Assembly (NCBI GenBank): GCA_023386965.1
Contig: JAEWIR010000019.1
Span: 49,144-113,143 of the forward strand
Origin: Bacteroidota bacterium
Lineage (GTDB): Bacteria > Bacteroidota > Bacteroidia > Flavobacteriales > Weeksellaceae
Length of the DNA stretch: 64,000 bases
Reading direction: 5' to 3'
Shown: piece after piece, positions 9,068-17,200 of the stretch
Layout of the letters: every line of letters starts with the position of its first letter
Position numbering within the stretch: position 1 is the stretch's first letter
Notes under the pieces: model-generated
Databases searched by the model: none
What the model saw: only the letters and a program-made list of their open reading frames with translations
What the model was told of the DNA's origin: nothing
Position numbers and translations under genes: made by a program

Positions 9068-9445
9068 TTTCATGCAGAAAACACTAAGCCAGATGACTTA
9101 CTGAAGTCTTTCACACTGTCATTAGAATATTGCATTTATGGTAGATCGTTAAGGTTGTTATATTGAAATCTTCATAACACAGGTTTATAAAGAATATCCT
9201 TTCAGATCCGTTAGTACTTTGCCATATATAATGATGAACAGTGCGGCACAAAATTAGCTTTTCGCCAGCACAACGCCTGAAAAATGCCATTATATTCAAA
9301 GTAAAAAAAGATTTTTTTTGTGCCTACAAGCTGCGGGATGCAGGTAAATACCTAAAAGGGACGCAATAACTACTTCACTAACAAAAAATAGCGCATTTTT
9401 GCACTCGCAAATTCAGCTTGGTCAAACTCAGCTAAAAAATAAAAA
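9068..9445. other. Intergenic region before mltG
   Basis: About 380 bases without a supportable gene. A 62-codon minus-strand frame (9111-9299) has no recognisable features and is not accepted. The right half holds a short inverted repeat AGGTA-AA-TACCT (9342-9353) and, nearer mltG, a GCATTTTTG stretch resembling a weak -7 box. Nothing else is seen. Confidence 0.5.
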
Positions 9446-10471
9446 ATGAAAAAGACAGCAGCAATCGTTATCCTGGCCGTGCTTATTATTGCAGGCTTTT
9501 TTGGGTTTCGTTTTTATAAGAAATATTTTGGTGATAATGTAGCCAGGGAAGGCTATTTTCATATTCCTACAGGTGCCAATTTTAACCAGATTCTGGATTC
9601 TATCTCACCTTACCTGCAAAACAGGGAGGCTTTTGTTGATGTAGCCAGGGACAAAAGCATGGACCGGTTTTTCCACGCCGGGCGCTACCGGGTGAAGGAC
9701 GGCAGCAGCAACACTGATCTTGTAAACATGATCAAAGCCGGGAACCAGACAGAAAACACCTTTCGTATCGGTGATTTCGGTGATGTATACCAGATGGTGG
9801 GCCGTGTAACGCGCAAAACAGAGATCGACTCTCTTAAATTTGTTTCCGAACTGAATAAGATAGCCGTGGAGAAAGGTCACAGCAATGCCGAAGACCTGAA
9901 AAAATATTTTTTCATAGACACCTACCAGTTCTTCTGGACGGTTACCCCAGAGGAATTCTTCAAAAAATTTGATGACCAGTACAAGGACTTCTGGACTGCC
10001 GAACGCATTCAGAAAGAAAAACAGAGCGGACTTACGCGCGACCAGATCTATGCCCTGGCCTCGATCGTTTATAAGGAGTCCGGCGGGAAACCCGACGAGC
10101 AGAAAACCATTGCCGGCCTCTATCTGAACCGCTACCGTAAAGGCATGAAACTTCAGAGTGACCCCACGGTAATTTATGCAATTAACAAAGAAACGAATTT
10201 CACTACGCCTATCCGCCGCGTTCTTTATAAACACCTGAGACATCCCTCTCCTTACAATACTTACGCAAATGCCGGAATTCCACCCGGGCCCATTTGCATC
10301 ACTGATAAAAATTCAGTTGATGCCGTCCTTAATGCAGAAAAAAACAATTACATCTTCATGGCTGCCGACCCGGACCGTTTTGGTTACCACCGCTTTACGG
10401 CAAGTGATACTGAACATGCCAAAAATGCCCGTGACTACCAAACCTGGCTAAATTCCCGCGAGATAAAGTAG
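9446..10471 (+). CDS. mltG: Endolytic murein transglycosylase MltG (YceG)
   Basis: A 341-residue inner-membrane-anchored lytic transglycosylase that cuts nascent glycan strands and sets their length. One N-terminal membrane helix (about residues 5-23) is followed by a LysM-like region and then the YceG catalytic domain. The catalytic glutamate is Glu211 in SIVYKESGGKPDEQ, followed by the conserved AGLYLNRYRKGMKLQSDPTV and NTYANAGIPPGPI. Full length for the family. Peptidoglycan neighbours in the window are dapF just upstream and mtgA. Confidence 0.94.
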   Translation: MKKTAAIVILAVLIIAGFFGFRFYKKYFGDNVAREGYFHIPTGANFNQILDSISPYLQNREAFVDVARDKSMDRFFHAGRYRVKDGSSNTDLVNMIKAGNQTENTFRIGDFGDVYQMVGRVTRKTEIDSLKFVSELNKIAVEKGHSNAEDLKKYFFIDTYQFFWTVTPEEFFKKFDDQYKDFWTAERIQKEKQSGLTRDQIYALASIVYKESGGKPDEQKTIAGLYLNRYRKGMKLQSDPTVIYAINKETNFTTPIRRVLYKHLRHPSPYNTYANAGIPPGPICITDKNSVDAVLNAEKNNYIFMAADPDRFGYHRFTASDTEHAKNARDYQTWLNSREIK

Positions 10472-10637
10472 CTTTAACATAAATTAACAGCACTCTGCTT
10501 TAACAAAACTCCAATTTGAGCGTCTTATCCTTTAAGCAGATTTTCAAATTCTCACTGAACTACAATATTTTTTCGGAATATTATAAAACAAACGGGCATT
10601 AAAAATTGGAATATTGCCCTGCAAATTATTTTACAAA

Positions 10638-13160
10638 ATGGTAAAAACAGAAATTAGTCAAATTCTAACCAGAAAGGTCCTCGGACTTACCTTCGTACTC
10701 TCGGCTGCCGCTTTTGCATTTGCCCAGGAAAAAATAACAGTATCTTCTACCGTGGTGGATAAGCAGAATAATCCTGTACCCTATGCCTCGGTAACATTTA
10801 CAAATAAAGCTAACCCCGCGTTCAGTGATGCCGCTTTGGCAGATGACAAAGGTTTTTATTCGCTACAACTGGTACCGGGAAATTATGATATTACTGTTGA
10901 TGCGATTAATTTTAAAAAGACCACCGAGGCCAGACAGATCACTACCGGCGGAAGCATACCCGTCATTTCCATTGAACAGGAAGAAACCGGATCTGTAACC
11001 GCGCCGACTCAGGAAATTGAGGGTGTAACCCTAACGGTGCAGGCCACAAGGCCCTACCGCGTTGAACTTGATAAGAAAGTTTATGATCCCAGCACGGATA
11101 TCATCTCTAAAGGCGGTAACCTTCAGGATGTGCTTACGAACGTACCTTCAGTTTCTGTAGAGACAGATGGCACAGTTTCCATGCGTGGCAACTCTAATGT
11201 ACGTTTCCTCATTAATGGAAAACCCTCTGCTCTTCTTGGAATTGACAGCGGAGCTAATGCACTTCAGTCCATTCCAGCGGACCAGATTGAGCGCATTGAG
11301 GTCATCACCAACCCTTCATCTAAATTCGAGGCCAGCGGTACCGCCGGTATCCTGAACATCATTCTGAAAAAAACCAAAGGAATGGGTTTCAACGGAAGTG
11401 TAACCGGAAGTTTGGGATGGTTGCCTAGTACAAACCTTAACACCAATCTTAGCTGGAAAAAAGGCAGCTGGACCTGGTTCCTGAACGGTGGCGGCGGCTA
11501 CCGCGAAAGTGAAGGCCGCAATGAGAGTGACACCCGTTTCTTCAATGCCGTTACCGGTGCAACTACTTCTTATTTTGAGCAGAATTCACTTAACAAAAGC
11601 GAAAACGACAATTATAACGCTACCGCAGGATTCTCAGTAGACCTCACCGACCGGACATCTTTTAATTTGTCTGCCATGGGTAGGGCTTATAAAAGTTTCA
11701 GCGATAACAATGTAGACAATATCAGCTACAATGCTGCACGAATGGTGGATGGTTTTACACAGACCAACGCATTGGGGTACAGCAGGAACTTTACCATTCA
11801 GGGAGATGCAGGTCTGGATCATAAATTTAATGATAACGGTCACAATATTTACCTGAGCGTAAGTGTTCAGCAGAGCGACAACAGGTCCAATGAAGACTCT
11901 AAAGAGCTGGACAACACCATCTTCCGTTACGGTTCTTTAGGGAACAACCATACTATCAATAAAACGGTAATCGGTAAGGTTGACTATGAACTTCCTGTGG
12001 GTGAATTGTCAAAAATTGAAGCAGGCTACCGATTCGACAGCAATAATAACGACTATGACTTCCTGAACAGTGAAACCAATGCAGCCCTGGCTTATGAAAC
12101 AGTTGATGCATACAGCGGAAACACGGTCTACAGTGAAACCATTAACGCGGCCTATGCACAGTTCAAGAGCAAGATTGATAAATTAGGTTACCAGTTGGGT
12201 CTGCGGGCCGAGCATTCCGATATTGGCATCGACTACCGTAGCCTGAGCGGAAACGTATCCAGCAAGGATAAAAATTATATCGGCTTTTTCCCGAGTGCCT
12301 TCCTCAGCTATGACCTTGGGAGTACCAACAACCAGCTTTTACTTAACTATTCCAGAAGGATTAACAGACCCCGTTCCTGGTTCCTTATTCCCTACCCGAC
12401 TTCCCTGGCCAACCGCCAGAACCTTTTCCGCGGTAATGAGGACCTGAATCCGGAATATATAGACTCATTTGAATTGGGTTACGCCATCCAGAAGCGGAAA
12501 ATTACAGTTAACCCTACGCTCTATTTCCGTTCTACAAAGGACGAAACGAGGTTTGTGGTAATGAGTGAAAGTCCGGGTTCCAATGTGCTTATTACAAAAC
12601 CGTATAATATCGGGAATGACCACCAGTACGGACTGGACCTTAACGCGACTGCCGATATCCTGCCCTGGTGGAAAATCATGGCCAGCGCCGACCTTTTTGG
12701 ATATAAGTCCGAAGGTGAGTACTACGATGCCAGCACGATGACTGAGCCTTTATCTTTTGACGGTTCCGGTTTTTCAACCAGATTCAGGCTTACGAATACG
12801 TTTAGGATAGATAAGACCTTTAACATGCAGCTGCAGGGCTTCTACAGAGGCGGACAGGAAACAGCTTCCAGCGTTACCAAGCCAATGTATGTCCTAAACT
12901 TCGGTGCCAACAAAACCGTTCTGGACGGCAACGGTACACTGGCCTTCAATATCCAGGATATCTTTGGAACCCGAGGCCGTGAATACACAAGCTTCGGACC
13001 GGGTTTTGAAAAAGAATCCATGATGCGCTGGAACCCGCGTTCTTTCAACCTTTCCTTTACCTACCGCTTCAAGCAGGGCGAGAAAGTAGATCAGCCAAAA
13101 CGTAAACGTGACATCAACAGTAATTCCTCCGGCGACGAAGATATGCAGGGCCCAATGTAA
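10638..13160 (+). CDS. TonB-dependent-receptor-like outer membrane beta-barrel protein
   Basis: An 840-residue outer-membrane protein. The order is signal peptide ending ...FAFAQ, then a carboxypeptidase-regulatory-like domain (about residues 25-110), then a plug-like segment (GNLQDVLTNVPSVSV, QSIPADQIERIEVITNPSS), then a long beta-barrel of the outer membrane protein beta-barrel family found in Bacteroidetes. The last strand ends FNLSFTYRFKQG and is followed by a hydrophilic tail, unusual because classical receptors end at an aromatic residue. The ATG at 10638 is chosen over an upstream TTG at 10614 because it leaves a normal signal peptide. No SusD partner is adjacent, so the substrate is unknown. 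A strong terminator follows. Confidence 0.85.
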   Translation: MVKTEISQILTRKVLGLTFVLSAAAFAFAQEKITVSSTVVDKQNNPVPYASVTFTNKANPAFSDAALADDKGFYSLQLVPGNYDITVDAINFKKTTEARQITTGGSIPVISIEQEETGSVTAPTQEIEGVTLTVQATRPYRVELDKKVYDPSTDIISKGGNLQDVLTNVPSVSVETDGTVSMRGNSNVRFLINGKPSALLGIDSGANALQSIPADQIERIEVITNPSSKFEASGTAGILNIILKKTKGMGFNGSVTGSLGWLPSTNLNTNLSWKKGSWTWFLNGGGGYRESEGRNESDTRFFNAVTGATTSYFEQNSLNKSENDNYNATAGFSVDLTDRTSFNLSAMGRAYKSFSDNNVDNISYNAARMVDGFTQTNALGYSRNFTIQGDAGLDHKFNDNGHNIYLSVSVQQSDNRSNEDSKELDNTIFRYGSLGNNHTINKTVIGKVDYELPVGELSKIEAGYRFDSNNNDYDFLNSETNAALAYETVDAYSGNTVYSETINAAYAQFKSKIDKLGYQLGLRAEHSDIGIDYRSLSGNVSSKDKNYIGFFPSAFLSYDLGSTNNQLLLNYSRRINRPRSWFLIPYPTSLANRQNLFRGNEDLNPEYIDSFELGYAIQKRKITVNPTLYFRSTKDETRFVVMSESPGSNVLITKPYNIGNDHQYGLDLNATADILPWWKIMASADLFGYKSEGEYYDASTMTEPLSFDGSGFSTRFRLTNTFRIDKTFNMQLQGFYRGGQETASSVTKPMYVLNFGANKTVLDGNGTLAFNIQDIFGTRGREYTSFGPGFEKESMMRWNPRSFNLSFTYRFKQGEKVDQPKRKRDINSNSSGDEDMQGPM

Positions 13161-13165
13161 AACAG

Positions 13166-13193
13166 ATCAGGACGAAAGTCCTGATTTTTTTTT
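13166..13193 (+). terminator. Rho-independent terminator after the beta-barrel receptor
   Basis: Perfect 8-bp stem ATCAGGAC / GTCCTGAT with a GAAA tetraloop, followed by a run of eight T, six bases after the receptor stop codon. Confidence 0.9.
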
Positions 13194-13224
13194 GGGTGCC
13201 TTAATAAGATGGAATAAATATTCT

Positions 13225-13232
13225 TAATTTTG
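13225..13232 (+). promoter_or_regulatory. -7 box upstream of adhesin-E-like gene
   Basis: TAATTTTG is an exact TAnnTTTG match 40 bases before the start at 13273. No -33 element lies at the usual spacing. Confidence 0.45.
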
Positions 13233-13272
13233 AGCTAAGGCCTAGTATATCTAACGCATTAACTTTTAAGTT

Positions 13273-13659
13273 ATGAAACGCTTATTTCCAATTTTCACAA
13301 TATTCCTTGCTACTTATCTGTTTTCACAGAGAGATGATTGGCAACTTTTAGGTACAGAGAACCTTCATACCTATTATTATAAAGCACATTCCAGAAATAA
13401 GGCTTGGATCAAAACTGAATCAAAGCAACTTGAATACATTGACAATAAGGGTGCTAAAAAAGTGATCGATGGTTATCAGATAAATTTATGGCAATTTGAC
13501 TGTGATGAAAAACAGATCGGAATTGTTCAGCTAACTACCTATGATAAATTAGGAAGTGTTGTCGGAAGCTATAGTAAAAAAAGTTATGAAATCGAACTTG
13601 ATTATGTAAATCCAAATTCCCTTGGTGAATATTTTGTAAATGTATTTTGTGAGCGGTAA
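13273..13659 (+). CDS. Secreted surface-adhesin protein E-like protein
   Basis: A 128-residue exported protein with a signal peptide (MKRLFPIFTIFLATYLFSQ). The mature part follows the pattern of the surface-adhesin E family: a strand series with KAWIKTE, then INLWQFDCDEKQIGIV, then a final segment with NPNSLGEYFVNVFCER. That puts two cysteines, one mid-domain and one at the C-terminus, at the usual disulphide positions. In Haemophilus the founding protein binds host matrix proteins, but in environmental bacteria the role is unknown. Base composition is more AT-rich than the flanking genes. Confidence 0.6.
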   Translation: MKRLFPIFTIFLATYLFSQRDDWQLLGTENLHTYYYKAHSRNKAWIKTESKQLEYIDNKGAKKVIDGYQINLWQFDCDEKQIGIVQLTTYDKLGSVVGSYSKKSYEIELDYVNPNSLGEYFVNVFCER

Positions 13660-13720
13660 GTTTTTGTAAAACTACAGCAAAAAAAATTTGTTTCCGTTTA
13701 CGATCAGTTATAACATACTT

Positions 13721-13752
13721 TTTGAAATACCATTTTTTTTTCTTTACATTTG
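13721..13752 (+). promoter_or_regulatory. Full promoter, TTTG-N20-TACATTTG
   Basis: A -33 TTTG at 13721-13724 and a -7 TACATTTG at 13745-13752, with 20 bases between them, match the Bacteroidetes consensus fully. It drives the tiny unit at 13765-13950. Confidence 0.7.
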
Positions 13753-13764
13753 ATAGAAAACCAA

Positions 13765-13950
13765 ATGTATGTCGATAGATTTTACTCACGCTCTTGTTAT
13801 CGGAGTAAGTACAAAAAATTTAATTCAGACAGGATCTATGCCTGCAGCGGGGATGAAAGTTATACCACAGAATCATACGGCATCAGCGACCTGGTAGGTC
13901 AACTGCTTATTATTCCGGCGCCTCAAATTGAAATTGAAGAAATTAATTAA
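13765..13950 (+). pseudogene. Small ORF or frameshifted gene remnant with its own promoter and terminator
   Basis: Two overlapping frames share this interval. The ATG at 13765 opens a 61-codon frame ending LIIPAPQIEIEEIN. The ATG at 13769, one base out of phase, opens a 42-codon frame beginning MSIDFTHALVIGVST. The opening of the second frame (hydrophobic strand ALVIGVS) resembles the first strand of a caspase-like domain. Adding one base near 13808 would join it to the YKKFNSD... stretch of the first frame, so a frameshifted remnant is possible. A complete promoter lies before it and a terminator after it, so it is probably transcribed. Product unknown; the caspase resemblance is weak. Confidence 0.35.
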
Positions 13951-13955
13951 ACTAT

Positions 13956-13978
13956 AAACCCCGAAAATTCGGGGTTTT
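13956..13978 (+). terminator. Terminator after the small unit
   Basis: Inverted repeat AAACCCCGAA / TTCGGGGTTT with a 2-base loop and a following T-rich stretch, just after the stop at 13950. Confidence 0.75.
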
Positions 13979-14065
13979 ATTTGGTTGAGACCAGATGATG
14001 ATGAATAATCTTGTACTTTCCACAGACCCCCGAAGGGGAAATCTACTATAATCTATAAAAATAAA

Positions 14066-14089
14066 AAACCACCCGAAATCAGGTGGTTT
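14066..14089 (-). terminator. Terminator of tRNA-Arg(CCG)
   Basis: AAACCACC / GGTGGTTT inverted repeat which, read on the minus strand, is followed by a run of T. It sits right after the 3' end of the tRNA gene. Confidence 0.8.
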
Positions 14090-14090
14090 G

Positions 14091-14162
14091 TAGGCCCATG
14101 AGGAATCGAACCTCAACCTAAAGAACCGGAATCTTTAATTCTATCCATTAAACTATGGGCCC
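14091..14162 (-). tRNA. tRNA-Arg (anticodon CCG)
   Basis: A 72-base cloverleaf. The acceptor stem GGGCCCA pairs with TGGGCCT, and discriminator A follows. The anticodon stem AAAGA/TCTTT encloses loop TTCCGGT, giving anticodon CCG (reads CGG). The T arm is GAGG-TTCGATT-CCTC. No CCA is encoded. It stands alone, with a terminator directly downstream. Confidence 0.95.
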
Positions 14163-14272
14163 GGCGTTATTTAACGTGTGCAAAAATAAGATTTTTTATC
14201 GAAAAACCGCCTTAATAATAAAGCGGTTTCACGAAAGTCATCTCGATTTGCATCTTATAGGTTAATACCCAA

Positions 14273-17200
14273 TTATTCGGTGATTACAACCCGTGTTCCC
14301 ATCGTATGCGCATTCATCTGTGGCGCGTAATAGTTCTGCAGCGTAGTAATTCCGTTGCTGAAGGTTCCGGAGGCATTACAGATGTAATCATATTCAAAAA
14401 CATACTTCCCTTTCGGCATATATTCAATATAGAAGTTGGTGGACGCATCCTTAGTAGATTGATAGTAGCCCAAGCCGTTTTTCCACTCGTAACCGGAGAT
14501 TACGTTCAGCGGTTCAAATCCTGCCGCGCGCATGTCTTTCAGATGAATGAATTCCATATTTCTGTCGGTGTTCAGAATCATTCTCACAGTGACTTTATCG
14601 CCCACTTTTAATGGTGTGCCAGCGGTAATTTTCTGTAATTCCTCACCATTTACGGTTTTCACTTTTTTATATAGCTCCTTTGTGATGGAAATATACGATT
14701 CAGACGACTTGATTTTCTCCAAATCTTCATAATACTGCCAGAACAGTCCGCCTTGTACAATTCCGGGACCAGGTTTGGTAACGGTCACTGTTCCAAGTGA
14801 CTTTTCAATATGTTCAGGTTTTAAAGTAGATTTTACATAACCCGTTGCCGTGGTGTCTGGATTTACAAGCTCCTTCCCTCCCCATACAATGGTAGCTTGA
14901 TCACTGGCTGAGGTGGTCCACGATTTTCCGGAATTCAAAATAGTGAAGATGACTTCCGCTGTACCACGCGAACTTCCCCAATGATTGACTTCTTTTTGAG
15001 TAATCAACCAAATTTTCATCTCTTCAATGAAGTTTGCATCAGCCGGTGTATGCTTGTTAAAGGCTTCCAAAGCACCTGCGTGGTTCACCGTTTTGGAAGC
15101 ATACCAGCCCCAGTCGTTCAGGTTTTGTTTCCAGTAAGTGCCCTGAGTTTTGGTTTCTGTAGAGGTTTCCTTTAAATAAGTCAGGAATTTCTTCGATTCC
15201 GTCTTCATTCCATATTTATCAAAAAGCAGTGCCAGACGGTGCAGTCCAAAGAAGGTAAAATCTGTTATTTTCTCTGTCTTAACCTTTGAAACGACTGCAT
15301 TTTTCAAGGCAGTTCCTTTTGCTTTCAGTGGATATTGGACTTCCCAGTAGCTGCGGGTATCCAGATAATCCAGTACGAAATTATTCACCACAAATTTTTT
15401 GTCAATGTTGCCATACCTGCTGACTTCCTGATCCACATAGCCGATAAGTTTCGACACCAGTTCTTTCTGTTCTGAGCCCTGATAATCGGCCATATCTCCT
15501 TTCAGCCATTCATTGATCCGGCCTAAATTTTTAAGAATATAAAGTGACGTGTAATACGAACTCGGGTAACCCTGATACCAGGAGAAACCTCCGTCCGGAT
15601 TCTGCAGTTGCTTCAGTTCTGCCCAATCGGTTTGGATGGAATTCCGCATCGTATTGGCATCAAACAGTCTTGCCAGTTTTTCCATCTGTTCCGTTTCATT
15701 TTTGCTGTCGAGCACCCAAGGCGTTTCTTCAAGCAGCAACTGTTTCAGTTCCTGATTTTTCTCAAGATTGGAAGTAAGCAAACCTCTACTTTGATATTCT
15801 TCGAAAAGCATTTTCAGTTTCGGATTGGCTTTGAAAATTTCTGAAGCCAGCACATCTGCAAACCATTTGTTGAAAACCACATCGGCAGAACCGTTCTGAT
15901 CATTTTTAAGACTTGGCAGGGCAAACATAATCTCCCAGATTGGATTGGTGGTAAGTTCCAGGCTATTCGAAACATTCGTTGCCGTTGCAGAGGTGTTTTT
16001 CGCTAAATTTTCCAGCGTGAAAGTCATGGTTTGACCCTCTTTCACAAAAATCGGAACTGCATCGGTCACTAACATTCTGTTTGGCAGAACCGCGATTTTT
16101 TTCTGTTCGCCATCGGAGAACTTGCCGGCCTGACCGAGCACTTTAATAATGATTGAAGAAACATCATTCGGAACTTTTAACTTCCAGTTCACAACAGCAT
16201 TTCCTTTTTCAGCCAGTTCAAAGGATTTCTGAGTTTCACTTAAGTTAAATTTACCCGAAATATCCTCGTTTGTAAATGCATCCAGAATCTGAAGCTGTGC
16301 TGTTCCTGAAAGTTTTTTATCCACAAGACTTGAAAGTTTGGATTGCAAATTAAGTTCATCCCCTTCACGCAAAAATCTCGGATAGTTTGGCGTCACGGAA
16401 AATTCTTTTTGCGTCACGACTTCTTCTTCCAAAACAGCAGCTCTGGCATCTTTGGTATGCGCGAGGAACATGAGTTTCCACTGCGTTAGGGCTTCGGGCG
16501 AGGTAAATTCAAAAGTGACATTTCCGTCTTTATCCGTCATTAAATTCGGATAGAAAAATGCGGTTTCGTTTAGGTTTTGACGGACGGGGATTTTTTCCAG
16601 TGCCTGAACTTCATTTCTATCAAGAACGGCGTCAGCATCTTTTGCCATTTGTTTTGCTGCGCCAGGCGCGCCCGCTAATCTGGAATATCCCAAAACCACA
16701 ACCTCCTCCAATTCCGCGGATAATGCACTATCTGAATTAGAACCCAATGCCTGCAAAGTTTCAAATTGTTTTGTAATCATTGGAACCCCATAAATTCTAC
16801 CACTAAACCAGTTAAATTCGGGAACATTAACTCTTTTCTGATTTAAATACGGAACTCGTTTGCTGTAATGCTCCTGCGCCAGGTTTTTATCAACATGGTA
16901 CGAAATCATGCTGAGATATTTCTGGTACAATTGCTGCCACGACCAACTGTTTACCGCAAACTGATCGAGCGACATGTCGTACATATTGGCCAAAACTTCG
17001 GCATTCACTTTTTCTTTGTCATCGCCTAAAACCCTAACAGTCCATTTCTCTTTGGAATTAGGCTGCAGTTTATCACGGAAGGTCACCGTTTCAATTCTTA
17101 AAGGTTTTTTGTCGGAACTGATTTTAAGGTTAATGCTTTCTGTCTGAACATCATTGAACGCTACCACCTGAAACTGAACATTTACTTGATCAATGCTTTC

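Noticed and set aside
9111..9299. 62-codon minus-strand frame upstream of mltG
   Set aside because: No domain, signal or promoter; codon pattern looks random for this genome.
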